Source of the DNA: Limanda limanda
Taxonomy: Eukaryota; Chordata; Actinopteri; Pleuronectiformes; Pleuronectidae
Assembly: GCF_963576545.1 (NCBI RefSeq)
Contig: NC_083647.1
Span: 4,631,507-4,695,506, forward strand
Length of the DNA: 64,000 bases
Reading direction: 5' to 3'
Part shown: positions 1 to 12,540 of the stretch, piece by piece
Layout: each line of letters starts with the position of its first letter
Numbering within the stretch: position 1 is the stretch's first letter
Notes under the pieces: model-generated
Database searches by the model: none
Told to the model about the DNA's origin: nothing
Seen by the model: the letters and a program-made list of their open reading frames with translations, nothing else
Translations under genes and position numbers: made by a program

Positions 1-1529
1 AAAAAGCTAAATGATAAAAATGAGTACTTTTTTTACTTTGTCCATAATAAAACCTTAAAAAGGTAAAATAATAGCTCCTCTGGTAGGCCACTAAAAAACA
101 ATAATTTCTTACATGTAAGTTATTAGATTTCTAAGAGCAAATGTAGAGAGAAAAATCATAAATTAAACTCTACCCTGATATTATATTCATAATGACAAAA
201 TAAAAGAGTCCATTAATTAAAATACTATTTCAGCACTTATACAAGTGCATAACCTTGATAAAGGATCTCGGCGTAGCTTTGATTCTCCTGAAGACCGGCA
301 GTCTGTTTGATGTCCTAATCCATATCTGCCGTACAGATCCCGCTATCCTCCAACCGCTGTCTTTCTTTCTTTGGATTTTCAGTTATTTGCCTTAAGGACC
401 CTTTTCTTCCTGCACAGAATGACTGAATGAATGGCTGATAGAGGCTGACAGTCATATGATAAAATTATATCTGATGCCCCAAGTATTGTCTTAAAGGCCA
501 GTGGTTTCAAAGAACTCAAAATTAAGGAGGAGCAAATATCGATTGGACAATGACTGTCACATACAGCAAATCTGTTAAAGGAGCTAACCCATAATCATCT
601 CAAAGTCACTTCTTCAAACACAGATGAGATTTGAAGAAATACTTTGGGCTAAACTAAATAGTTTCTTCTGCGACTTCTACTTTATCTATTGTGTGGCACT
701 TTGTCATAATTAGAGATAAACTTGCTTTATTTGGACGAGGGCTTTGTTTTAACAGCAAACTGAAGCTTTTCAGACTTTCTGTCAGTGACAAGTGGCGGGA
801 TCTGTGAAACGCAGATTAATCTTTTTTTTGCCTCCAACATGGAAAGGAAGATGCTAGTTCATGGGAAATGTAGTCCCTAATTTACCCAAAACTTTAAGGA
901 ACATGTTACACAAATTTGATGATACATTAAAGCTTATTATTATATATGAACAATAAAGAGTGTTTATTTGGCCGTAGAGAAGAACCCAGATGTTAGAGTA
1001 AAAACTGTTCCCGTCAGTGCTACGGAGCATTTTAGCAATTTTCATCTGCTAAGGTTTTCATGGTGTGCAATTTCACCGTTTTGATTAAAAAATTGGTTCA
1101 ACAATAACCATAATGATATGAATTAATGGAGGCTAGTTATTAGCAGTGCTCAAGTGCTTTGCTCAGCATCATAAAAACAGTGTGACTGTACCTACGTAAA
1201 TGTCAAAATTTGCTTATTTGGGGAGCATTTGAGAGAAATACCAGTAATTGCAACAGCCACAGAAATACCATTAGCGATAGTCACGTTACTTTAGTTTAAG
1301 TAGCTACTGAAAAGGAAGATAGTCAGTACAAGAGCTAAGCTAACCCAGCATGGACCTGAGAGAGTAAGAAGAGAGATAAGGTGTTGCAGGAGTGCCGCCA
1401 GGATTGAACATGGCAATATACAATTGCGAAAAAGGGGAGAGGGTGTGTATTTGTTTCTCACACAACTAAGAGTTGCATCTTTACTCTTTTAAACTGTGTC
1501 ATATAGCCCAGACAAACATACAGTAAAAG

Positions 1530-1672
1530 CGTAGACTGTATATATAGTTGTACGACATGACGGCTCCCCAAGGTGAAGCCAAAGTCCCTCGTTTGGCCCC
1601 TGGTTGTTGTCTGCAATAAAGGTTATTAACCCCACCTCCTCCATGTTAGTGGATCAGACATGGACCAAACGA
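1530..1672 (-). repeat. GTTTGGTCCATG...AGTCTACG repeat, copy 1
   Basis: The minus strand reads GTTTGGTCCATGTCTGATCC, ACTAACATGGAGGAGGTGGG, then TTTGGCTTCACCTTGGGGAG and ATATATACAGTCTACGC. Same family as 19954-20100 and 56671-56814. Confidence 0.6.
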
Positions 1673-1849
1673 ACAAAAATCAAAGTATACATTGAATAAA
1701 AATTGTAAAAACACACTTAAGTTGACTTGATCTCGATGTATATCGGATCAGGATCAAATTTTACACACTTACAAATGTTACTCCTTTTTTTTCATCAAGA
1801 TCCATGAATTATTCTAGGAAATCAAGAAAAAATTGGAAGAAAACAAAAA

Positions 1850-1985
1850 ACGTAGCAATGCAATGTTAAAGAAAGTTAAAAAACATTCCTGGAACTGCGC
1901 CTTGTTCCGGGTCCGGAAACACAGTCAATGTGTTCTTCCTCAGGCAATGTCCCACCCTCCACAAACATTCATAGAAATAGGTTTT
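1850..1985 (-). repeat. CCTCTGCCAAGGAGG-type MITE, copy 1 (partial)
   Basis: The minus strand reads GACATTGCCTGAGGAAGAAC, then GGAACAAGGCGCAGTTCCAG and GAATGTTTTTTAACTTTCTT. It aligns with the middle of the family at 17705-17985. Confidence 0.45.
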
Positions 1986-2862
1986 TAGTAGTTTTTGCGT
2001 AATGCTGCTAAAGATCACATCATCGCTGATGAAAATGTGGCACCTGTAAGATTTATCTCTTTAAGACATAAATAGACATTCATAGCTAGCTTTATTCAAT
2101 CTCCATTCAGTAACTCGGAGTCTGTGACAGTGATAAGCAGGAGTTTCAGGTGGGAAGGACAAGTCCTTTGAAAGGAAGGGGTGTGGTGTGCAAACGCTAC
2201 TGCATCGACGACGGTCTTGCTTAAAAAAAAAAACTAAAAAAACTCATCTCTTTGGCAGAGGTTATGAAATTGAATCCAAATATTTGATAGAGTGTTTAAA
2301 ATTTTTTACAAGATCATGAAAAGAAAACAGGATTGCAGCTACAGGCGCTAGTATGTCGTTGACCCCTTCATCTGAATGCTTGGGCGAGTTGGATTAGGTG
2401 GATGTTTGGTTGGATTGACTTTTTTGCAGAATTCCAGGGAGACACGTTACCTGCTGCCACATATTTGCAAATCAGTTACCATCAGTTACCCAGCACCAAA
2501 AATGGAGGACGACAAGTGTAGTGAACACTGTTTAGTGAAGTAGGGCTTATTTCAGCAGCCTGCCATAATTTTACAATTTGGCGACTGGATATTGGACTCA
2601 CATGTTCACAGTATTAACTTTATAAGGTGATAATATGTTGCACAATTAAAAAAACGATTCATGCAATTTACAGACATGTTATCTACGGCCCTTCAAACAT
2701 GTACACCCCCTGACTGTCCGGTTAGTAAACAGCTGTGATAGCCTGACCCAGTCTAACCCACGTGGCCATATGTCGTATTTTTTAGAAACACTCAGAGCCA
2801 ACCGTGCCATGGCCAAGATGGAAGACGAACAGGATCGCTCAGAATTCTGGGTAAATGGTAAT

Positions 2863-2892
2863 GGTGGTGGTGGTGGGGGGGGGGGGGGGGGG
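2863..2892. repeat. GGT run then G18 homopolymer
   Basis: Four GGT-type units are followed by an 18-base G run (2875-2892). Length is likely unreliable in the assembly. Confidence 0.85.
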
Positions 2893-5800
2893 AGGTCAAC
2901 GCGAAGGGCAGCCTACAGGGTTGAGCATTTTGGGATTTGGTTTTGAATTGGATTAGAGTCACAGTGAAACTGTAGAAAATCTGACAGCTGAAAAGGAGCT
3001 GTAGGGTGATGCATGAGTCACTGTGAGAGTGAAAGCGAGAGCAGGGAAACATAAGAGAGCGGAGTATGAAGCAGAAACACATGAAGAGAAGAGAAAAGCC
3101 ACGCTTATGAGATGAGATAAAACCCTTGTTTGCATAGGTTGACTGTGATTTCTAATGTGATTTTAACCTGAGTACAGCTTGAAAACCTGATTACAGCTCT
3201 TCCAGGAGATCTCCATAATACTCGGGCAATCCTCTGTGCACATGTTGATTTTGATCTATGGGTCAATCTGTCACGACAAGCTCCTTAAACCCTGTTCATT
3301 ATCAAAACCACTTTCCAAAGCTGTGGCCTTTGACAGGAGTGGAGCCAAACTCACGTTACACTGAGAAGGACAGGGCTGGACTGTTCCAATTAAATTTTAA
3401 AACTACTCTAAATCACAGTATTGATCGCCACAAAATTATTAATGAATTTTATTGACAGAATTGGGCTTGACAGGACACTATTCGCCTTTAGATGTCCATC
3501 AAATTAGTGCTTTTGTGAGAAGCTCCATCTGCAGTGCTGAATCTTTAATCTACTGTTATTAGCAGAGTTCCCCCAAAATGTGCGGTTGCAGGTAAAAACA
3601 TTGAAGGCTGGAGTTGTTTACGGTGCATAATAACCTCGACTCTAAATCCTCTCTCCTCTTCCCACAGCCTTGCAAACATGAGGATTCGAATTCATTTACA
3701 TAGCCGCAATTATTTCCCACCCAGCTCCTTGGAAAGAAGTCATTATTATTTTCCTCAACACAAATCTTACTGCGTTCACTCTCACTACAACCTCTGCAAA
3801 GATGTTAAATGCACATTTAACACTTGTTTGGACAATTTTAAGAAATCACGTGTTTATTTTAAGTCTTCGTTTTTTCATTTAGGATCAACAGAATCCTTTA
3901 AAGTCATCATTCCTCCCATTGTTTTCCCTTGAAATATTAAACATAGACCCAATGAGTCTTAGCTCATTTCCAGATGTAATAGTGGGCATGAATAATGGAA
4001 TTATTTCACATGAAAGAGTTCACATGCACGCAATTATTGCCGCAGCGTGAGCATGTGACATAACATACTCTGCAAGATAATGACCTGAAAGGACAAGGAT
4101 GCTGAACCAATAATCCTTTTTGTATCTACGCATACATACACAAACAGATATGCGTGCAAATTGCGTTAACAGGGCGCTAACTGTGTCTTACATGGAATTT
4201 GATTCTAATGCGAAGAGGAAGCCAGTTGTGGCACGGATAATTAACAAAGCAGGGACACACATTCGATTCAAGTTGTCTGATGAATAGAAGAAAACATCCC
4301 TAGTGATTAGCCTTTTTATGTCCACACCATAATTTAAGATGTAGAACGAGAAGCAGAAGAGCCTCATGACTTAGCTTCAGCTTCAAGACAACTGAAATGT
4401 AAATTGTGCAAAAAGCATCAGAAACGCATCCATTATACTGTCGGTGTTGTGTGAGTTCAGATGAATGATAATTAACTGTGTATTCATCACAAATACTAAC
4501 AAGCCAAATGTATTTTCTATTCTGGGAATAGCGGCACACTGCACACCCACTGACCACCCTGCAGAGTGCAAAACGCCAGCGCGGTTTTCAGGCTGCTGCT
4601 GGAATTGGGAAGTTGAACCGTGTTCTCCTCAGCTAATTAACGCTTGTGCATTCAAACTCTGCCAATTAAACAGCTCCTTTCTGCACCAGTGGCCGTGTTT
4701 CCTCTGAAGCCGGCGCCTTGTTGAGCCATCGACAGCGTATCCTGTCTTCCAGCATGTGGCTTGTTGTGTGTCTGCTGGGCTGCAGGCTCGGGAGGGAAGC
4801 GGCTTTACCCTGCAGACTATGGATTTAGAAACCTCTCTGCATTTGCTTGTAGCGGTAGGAAGCGGGATTCTGCACCGCAACCTTCAGTGATGAAACACAG
4901 AGCATGAACACTGGCCCCATCTGTAACACAGCTTCCATGCTACGGACATGAATAATGTTAAATACTATTCCTTCCACTAGGATTATGTCATAATTACTTA
5001 TGCCAGCTTTTCCCCCCCTGCTTGTCGAATTAAAACAACGGAATTCAAATTCAAGGCCCCATTCAGATATGCTCAGTGTTACACACACTTTTTTTACGTT
5101 TTGTTGTCATGTCTGAATAAACACCCACGTCACTGTGACGACAATCTGAGCAGGTCGGCTATGGTAACGTCTCTGAATCACTTCCAACACACGACAAATC
5201 AAATATCATCAGATCAACTCAACTTCTGGAGCAAAACAACGTCAAATATAGACTGAGAGAACTTAAAGGCACAATGTGTTTGTTCTATTAGGTTCAATGT
5301 AACATTTAGATCAACAATCTTCTTCAGCTCTAAAGGATTGCAATCAAATGGAAGTAACTGCACGTGAGATATAAAGTTAAATACCCAAGGTGCTCTGTTC
5401 GTCAACAATTTTCATTACGTGCTACTCGCTAGTTTAAAGTTATTGATTAATTTGCTGACCTATTTGTGCTGTTTAACTTGTGTAGGGTTTTCACATATGT
5501 ACAAAAAGGACCCTGTTCTTGGGCTTGTTTTGTCAGAATAAATATAAAATGCTTCCAAAGTCATTCATGGTACAGCCCTTTCCATCTAATGAATAAATAA
5601 ACGCAAACAATGCTAAACACCACCAGTCACATTAGCCACTTGTGAGAGCGAGTGAGAAAAGTACAACATTATAAAGTGGATTGAAAAATTACATGTATTG
5701 GTTTTACAATAAGGGCGGCCGAAAGTTGTTGCTGGCATTCACGTGAATTTTCCATGTGCAGAAGTCATTTTTCAGATTATTCTGATATTAAGTTAATGCA

Positions 5801-6496
5801 TGAAGAAGCTGGGTGTTGGACAAAAAGGAGCTTTGGCAGCTGCAGAGCCAGAAACTTCTCTGGAGGTATTTACACCAAATCTTATCTCCAGGACTTTGCC
5901 TAGTGGACACAAACATAACGAGTGCTGAAGCTGCTCTTCTCCATGTCTGGCTTTTTGCTCAAGCTCCCACTACATCAACTTTATGACTCAATGAATGCAC
6001 TTTAATATCTCGTCAATTTAAGCCTGAGTGCTGCAGAACATTAAAAAAAGGGGAGTAAATGTTAAATAAACAAAAAAATCTAAGACGTAACCCATGTATG
6101 AGTAAATGGGTCATGTGTTCCTTGTACCGACAATGGTCATTAATTAAGGCAGAAAAATCTATCAATGATTCAGTAACAAATCGAAACATGCTTCTTTATG
6201 CATATTCATATTTCTAACTCACCACAGTTGTCAGCAATGACAACGCCCTCTCACAGTGGTGCTTTCTGTAAATGACTAAATGAGGTTATAGCAGACCTTC
6301 GTGCAAAGGACATATATGCTCGCATTAAAAAAACATTTGTAGAGATGAGGAAATGTCTCAAAAGGGCTTCAGGCCACAAAAACTATTTTGAGGAAGGTTA
6401 TGACTTGGTAATGAGTTTATGATAATATATTAAGATAATAATTAAGGGCATTTAATAATGAGTTAATAGACGATTAAACCTTAATTTCTTAATGTA

Positions 6497-6965
6497 AGAT
6501 AACAGATCAGATAGAATAAGACTTTATTGATCCCACGCAAGGGAAATTCACTTGTTACAGTGGCAGATAGTCACTGATAGTCAATGTACCAAAGGCAATG
6601 AAATGGAAAAATACAAAGAATACATAATGTACACCTTTCAATACAGACAAAAATATTACATATAGAGAAACATGCTTGAGTAAAGTGCAGTGGCATGACT
6701 GCACAAGGATGTATACTTTATATGAACATTATGTATAAGGAGATATTGAAATATACATATATGCATATATTGCCAGTTATATTATTATGAGTTTATAAAT
6801 GAGTATAATTTCACCAAAGTATACAAAATAACAGTCAAAGTATTATGGCGATATATATATACTATATTGTATATGGAAGAATATAATTGGTATACATCAT
6901 ACAGATAGAAAATAATGTCGTAGGAAACAAATGTGCAAAAGGGGATTTATTCATCCCAAAAGGGA
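6497..6965 (+). repeat. LINE-tail-like repeat, copy 1
   Basis: Starts AGACTTTATTGATCCCACGC then AAGGGAAATTCACTTGTTAC, a common teleost retroposon tail. Shares AAAGTGCAGTGG, GGATGTATACTT, GTATAAGGAGATATTGAAAT and a TATAATTTC-CCA-GTATAC segment with 24036-24420. A second short GGGATTTATTCATCCCAAAA motif ends it. Confidence 0.6.
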
Positions 6966-9235
6966 AGTTATTAATAACTGATTGTTGCTTCAGATCCTGT
7001 GCAGACTTTGTCCACAAGCTAAAGGACCTAAAAGTCTATTAAGGGCGATGAATTATTTTTTCCAAACACACTCACTTCTGTATCTGATGGTACTGAAAAA
7101 TATGCATCAATATTCATACTACATTGCATATTTATCCTTTATTCCATTTTATATTCTGCCTCAGCACCGTTGCCATTGAAGGACAGTCACACAGTAATCA
7201 TATCGTATGAAATGATTGCTTGAGATGATGCCATTGCTTTATTTGTATGGCTGCTTAGGTTTCTTGCAAAGGAAATAATCAGATTTTCCACACTGTGTCG
7301 ACTGGCATTAGGTTTCCCTACCTATCTTGGCAAGTGTTTTGTGGAGTAGCATATATTCCTCACCCTCTCTCTCCTTTGTTGTTACTTGAAGGACACACAC
7401 CATATTAGGTTTCTGTCTAATTTTAGTCTCGGGAGGTGGAACTCATCCATTTTTTATGGTAGATGTATACCACCACCACAGATTCATTGGCCCTTTCCCC
7501 ATTCACCACATTAAGATTTATCTTAGCATATGGCACCCGACACTCTTCCCACATTCTAATGTTATCTCCTGGAAACCAGTTCCACGTAATGTGTTTTAAA
7601 AACAGCATCAATGTTCAGTGGCAAGTTTCAGCATTCGAGGCTTCTTGCAGCTGGGGTAGGGGTTAGGATTGTCTTTTGTTAAGCTTGTGAGAAATCCTAC
7701 CCATCATACTGAATACAAGGTTTTACTCAACCAAAGAAAATCGACAAACTATCTAACATACGATTTATGATTTAAACGTTAACGAACCCCTGAGGCTTCC
7801 TTCAAATCTTAGTTAATTACAGAGGATACCATTCTACCACGGCAAAAAGTCAGCTATAAAAACAAATGGGGAAATGAGCCTGTTGATGTTGGATGGTCTC
7901 TTGTTGACAACCGTTTTATGTTTGCCACAAAAGTCAGGGGAGACATTTGTACAGTCCTTGTAGGAGCCTGTTGCAATTATATGGTGCCCATATTGATTCC
8001 ATGTATTGATTAAGGCCCATCCTTGATTTTAAGATTCACCAGACGGTTCTAAGGACTTCAGAGAAAATGAGAACAATGGAAAGTAGACTCATTTGAAAAC
8101 TGAATGGTACCTCATAAACTGGGGCAGAGGGAAACAATAATTCATGCAGGAAATTTAACTCCATCCCAGTCCACCCTGTTCAAGCAAACCACCAGAGAGG
8201 ATTTGTCGAAGTGTGGGCACCAGGCTAGTTATACATTCGGCTAGTGTGCTCATCTGAGGGTAAGATTTCCGAATTAGAAAATACAATAGCGTGGTCCTGG
8301 TAGACAAGTAGCCTCTGTAAATAGTGAGTTCTGAAGGTACGTTATAGCTATAGGTGAACATGTCAGAAAATCGCTAGGAATACACCAATCACTGCACATA
8401 CAATTATTTAATTATTGAAGTGAAAGTTTCTTGACATAAAAAACAATTAATTGACGTTTTGCTGTCATGCTCCCATAATTATCTTTGAAGTCAAGCATTA
8501 AGTTTATAAAAAGTGTTAGAACACATTCACTGAACTTGAACATAATCTAAGACAATGTAAGCGTAGCTGGTGTTTTTAACTGACCTGGTCTCTTCCCGGC
8601 AATGATGCTTATATCACAACCTAAGCTGGGTCTGTGGCAAGGAAATGTCTCCTTTATGTTCCCCGTCAGTCTTCTGTCTCTCCTTTATCAGTTTCCCAAG
8701 TGAATTGTTTAAGATGTTAACACTTCTGTTCGTCCTGGGAGAGGGATCCCATGTTTTTTCCCGTTAAAAGGTTTTTTTGGTACTTTTTACTCACTCTTGT
8801 TAAGGCTTAAGGACAGAGGATGTCACACCTTGTTAAAGCCCTATGAGACAAACTGCGATTTGTGAATATGGGCTATACAAATAAAACTTTATTTATTGAT
8901 TGATTAGAAGCAGGTAGACGGCTGGACATGTTATATATCTCATTCGTTTCGATTCATAATGTTAGGTTTTAGTTAAGCTAAGGTTATTGTGTCTTAATTT
9001 ATGGAGAAATATATTTACTTTGGATTATTACCAGAGGGGGTTTATATTCTTTAATGTCCAGAACAAATGCATCACTTTCCTCAAACTGTCCATAGCTGCA
9101 GCTCCTCTTTTCAGCCACTGTCTCTTTAAGGCTCTCCTTCAAATAAAGCCCATTCTGCTCTGATTGGTCAGCTGGACAGTGGCCTATGATTACCTGACTA
9201 TGGAGGTGACTGGGAGAGCACATCCACCTATATGG
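6966..9235. other. non-coding DNA
   Basis: Holds the L2-type tail at 8805-8908 and otherwise nothing recognisable. Confidence 0.55.
8805..8908 (+). repeat. L2-type 3' tail with TGAT microsatellite, copy 1
   Basis: ACAGAGGATGTCACACCTTG then TTAAAGCCCTATGAGACAAA and GCGATTTGTGAATATGGGCT, ending AATAAAACTTTATTTATTGA and TTGATTA. This is a common form of teleost L2 3' end. Matches 39752-39900 on the opposite strand. Confidence 0.6.
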
Positions 9236-9280
9236 GAGGATCAAACAGCGCAGGTGAGCGCTGTTAGCTGATTGATCCTC
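9236..9280. repeat. hairpin-forming inverted repeat
   Basis: GAGGATCAA (9236-9244) pairs with TTGATCCTC (9272-9280), and ACAGCGC (9245-9251) pairs with GCGCTGT (9258-9264), leaving a 7-base bulge on the right arm and a 6-base loop. It lies just left of the CpG-rich 9.3-10.2 kb element. Confidence 0.6.
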
Positions 9281-9596
9281 AGGTTTAAAAGGCAGCAGCT
9301 GTCTCTAGAGACGCGGTCAAGGACAGACACGCGAGGACTGAAGGCCGGCGCATGCTTCTGCGTTTTCACGGGCCAGGAAGTGCAAGAGCCCTTCCGGGCC
9401 CCGTACGTGCTTATGTGTCCCTTCTTACGTGCTTACGTGCGTCGCCCAATTTTTCTAACTAGACGGCAAAGCTCCGCAAGCCTCACATAGCCGGCAAGGC
9501 TGTGATTGGTCTGCTAACTACATCCTTTTCCGGAGTCGCATTTCCGGTTTCATGCCCGGAACCGGCGGAAACCACGGAAGATTTAGAAGAACGAAT

Positions 9597-9724
9597 ATGG
9601 ACCAGATAGAAGAGCACTTGGCAGAAGAGATCCGAAACTATGACCACTAGTATAACCCGTCACTGACTGTTTATACTGATTTGTCCGCCAGAAAAAGGCT
9701 CTGAGGAGCCGCCGTGGCGATGTA
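9597..9724 (+). pseudogene. MADF-domain-like gene fragment, broken by stops
   Basis: In one frame: MDQIEEHLAEEIRNYDH, stop, YNPSLTVYTDLSARKRL, stop, GAAVAM. The pattern of an acidic helix, a short linker, then LYNPSL-like and YTD is that of the MADF/Myb-SANT N terminus (usual form ...YPHLYDPS...YKD...). Two in-frame stops make it non-functional. Confidence 0.45.
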
Positions 9725-9730
9725 AATAAA

Positions 9731-9759
9731 CTCTTCTTCGAGTGTGGCACGAAGAAGAG
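9731..9759. repeat. 10-bp perfect inverted repeat
   Basis: CTCTTCTTCG (9731-9740) and CGAAGAAGAG (9750-9759) with a 9-base loop, immediately after the broken MADF-like frame. Confidence 0.6.
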
Positions 9760-9915
9760 CCGACTTAACTCCGCCTAGTGTTCTGGCGGGGAATTGCTTG
9801 GCAACACGCGCAACGCTTGTGAAACCATGAATGACAACGAGTCCTGCGTCACAACTGCGTGAAAAGCCGCAGTCGCCGTTGCAGAAGCATGCGCCGGCTT
9901 TGAGACAGACACGCG

Positions 9916-10200
9916 GAGAGACAGAGACACTGGGCTGCCAAGCCAGACACCTGCAGAAACTGCTGGCGGCTTTATGTTGAGTTTGGACTTCATGTTTGCT
10001 CCTGTGTGCTGTGTGGAGAATAAAAGATGCTGAAAAGCGACAGTTGTGTCTCCGGCTGTGTGTGGGAGAGTCTCTTGGCTTGGTAATTTGCCTATCTTAC
10101 TTTGTAAGGGGGCCCGCTAGGTGTATTATGCAAATATGGGCTGATGACATAACAATGGTGAGGAAGTATCCGCCGGGCTACTAACCCGGCGTTTCAGGAG
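9916..10200. other. CpG-rich flank of the 9.3 kb element
   Basis: Continues the GC-elevated composition, includes AATAAA near 10019 and the hairpin at 10171-10191, then returns to AT-rich DNA. It may belong to a larger element whose true ends I could not define. Confidence 0.4.
10171..10191. repeat. 7-bp GC-only inverted repeat with TACTAAC in the loop
   Basis: CGCCGGG (10171-10177) and CCCGGCG (10185-10191) around CTACTAA. It marks the right end of the CpG-rich block. TACTAAC followed by TTTCAG at 10192-10197 also looks like a branch point plus 3' splice site, with no exon to go with it. Confidence 0.5.
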
Positions 10201-12054
10201 CTTCAGTAGCAGGAGTGCTTTTCTCTGGGGGGAAGAATCTCTCTTTAGGGGATTTAACTTTGCGGAATTTTAACACACACAAAAAAATATATCAAACCAG
10301 AGGAAAGAACACCTAAAAAAGCATCACATCTCTCCTTGAAGAGACAGACAGATTGATGTTGATCTTCTCATCTAACTCTCAACAACGAAGTGAATAAGCT
10401 TATTTCCCAAAATATATTCCTTTATCTGTCTGTTTCTACGAGCAGGCTCTGTAATCATACTGTATATATTGCTACTTCTTTATTTGAAAGATTTCTCTGG
10501 CTCATTCACTCCGAGCGTCAGTCCTTTTATTCAGTGAGAGAATATGATTCATCTCTGAATAAGAGGCCTGCAGTTAACAATAAATAGGTAATTACCTCCT
10601 GAATCAGTCCTGTTTCGTGATCATTAAACCCTCTTACACTTCCACTCCTCTTGTTCACTGAAAGTTTCCTCCCCTTACAAACTATGTCAGTGTGAGACCT
10701 AGAATTTTTTCGGTAGTCAGCTTCTCCATTACTGGAAAGGCTGAATGCTGGATTGATGTCTAGGGTGGTAACCTTTTAAGACGAAGGATTGCACTTGTGG
10801 TCTTTTTGTGCCAAAGCCGTGACATGTTCTCACTGGCTTCAGAACAAATTGTATTTAGGCAGATATAAGATGCAAAAGCAACACATCAGTAAGAACATTT
10901 ATAAATCAGAAATTGTGAATTTAACCTTTTGTGAGAGTAGAATAATGAAGACATCTATTTTTTTTTTAATCTATTTATGCTTTTTACCTTAATCAGAGTT
11001 GTGGAAATCAGTTATTAATGATCACTGAATGTTATGTGAACTCAAACTTTATATTCAATTTGAAAAGTGGGTCATTTTACTGGAAGAAATACAACTTACC
11101 CAAAAGTTAGTTTGAGAATTGTCTCCCAGAGGTTTTTCAATCTCACTGAGAGCAATGATTCCCAGATTCACGATTTCTATTCATCCGAGGAACAAAATGT
11201 CTCTCCCTGCTCTGCTGTCAGTCAGCTCATAATAAAAGGTTCTGGCTGAGAACCAAGATATTTACGAGCGCACCAGTAAATATTGGCTGTGTTAATATCA
11301 GTGTGTACTGGAAGTGTGAACTTGCCCTCAGACCCTCCTATCATTTTCCTGGAGAGCTGTTTAGTTAGCGTCATCTCTTTTTACATCAGAGCGTCAGCCG
11401 GGGATTTGGCTGTCCTCGCTGGCACTGAATAACATGGGAGGATTAGCACTTTCGCCTGTCACCAAATCATTCTGACGGATTAGCAATCTCCTCTGTCACT
11501 CTGGGGAATTCACTGCAGCTCCAGAGGAATTCAAGTCAGGCCAAGAGCCAGGGTGACATTGGAGTGAAAGGCAAAGCGTCATTCTCATCAGCCACTTCTG
11601 ACGGAGTCTGGCACCACGATCAGCATGGACAATGTTAGCTCGGCTGGCATTTGGTGGAAGTTAATCAACAACATAAACATCAACACTGAGATGGTCTTAT
11701 ACGTACTGTTGAAAGAGTAAATCAAATTTGGATGAAAGGTCACTTTTGGTCAGTTATACGGATCAACATCATCAATATGAAAATCTATGTTTAAAGCAAA
11801 GAATAAATTCTATCCACACTGAGGTTTTAGCATTTTCTAACCCTCTAAAGTACTTTACTTGTTTTCAGCATCTCTACTCAATAGACTGGACTGGGCTCCA
11901 TTGGGGCCCAAACACTTCCAGCACCAACTCGATTATATATTTCATTATGTATAGGGTGATTCAATCTTGAAGATTTCATTCTCATTGGCGATATCAATGG
12001 CAGTAATTATGTTATGTACCAACTCATTCACTTTTAAACATCAGGGTAAATACT

Positions 12055-12540
12055 TGTCAGGGTTCTATGTTTGCAGAACCCAAATGCAGATGTCAGACTT
12101 AGCAGTAAAGAAATGTTGACTTAAATAAAAAGACTTACAATCACTGGAAGGCAGGGACACAATCTTAAAATCCAAAACACTCCAAAAGGCAAAAGAACAA
12201 AGTAGGCCAACGATGTGAGCCAAACCAAAACACTAAGCACAAAACCAGAAAGATGACCAGATGACCTGACAAAGACAAAGGGAAACACAGAGCCCGTATA
12301 CACAGGGGATGCAGGGATAACTGAACACTGAAACACATCAGGACAGGGGAAGGCAATCACAAGGGCAGGAAGCAGGTCAAACACAGGAAGTAAATCAAGG
12401 AAGCAAGTTTCAAAATATAACAGAAAAAATTGACTCAATAACATAAAAAGTCCATACAACAGAAAAACCTATAAAAGAATCCAAAGTCTTCTCAAAGTTC
12501 ACGAGAGGGCAGACTCATGTCGCCTTTATAACCAGATTCT
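12055..12540. repeat. purine-rich interspersed repeat-like segment
   Basis: A long purine-rich stretch with recurring CAAAACAC, GACAAAGACAAAGGGAAACA, GGGGAAGGCAATCACA and CAGGAAGTAAAT, typical of a dispersed teleost repeat. The reading frames here are compositional. Family unknown. Confidence 0.35.

Larger units (their letters stand above)
1..6496. other. non-coding AT-rich DNA
   Basis: Apart from two repeat copies (1530-1672 and 1850-1985) and the GGT/G18 run, I see no exon, RNA gene or terminal-repeat element. Reading frames are short and not conserved in character. Confidence 0.6.
9322..9915 (+). mobile_element. inverted-repeat DNA element with a broken MADF-like reading frame
   Basis: An 18-bp perfect inverted repeat, GCCGGCGCATGCTTCTGC (9344-9361) and its complement (9881-9898), is bracketed by a 12-bp perfect direct repeat, GACAGACACGCG (9322-9333 and 9904-9915). 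The interior is CpG-rich, unlike the surrounding AT-rich DNA. At 9597 an ATG begins MDQIEEHLAEEIRNYDH, and after a stop codon YNPSLTVYTDLSARKRL, which resembles the start of MADF DNA-binding proteins encoded by PIF/Harbinger transposons. The superfamily call is inference; the direct repeat is longer than a Harbinger target duplication. Confidence 0.55.

Noticed and set aside
12121..12459. 112-residue hydrophobic minus-strand frame
   Set aside because: It is the complement of a purine-rich dispersed repeat, which yields F, L, S and V runs. No start context or homology is recognised.
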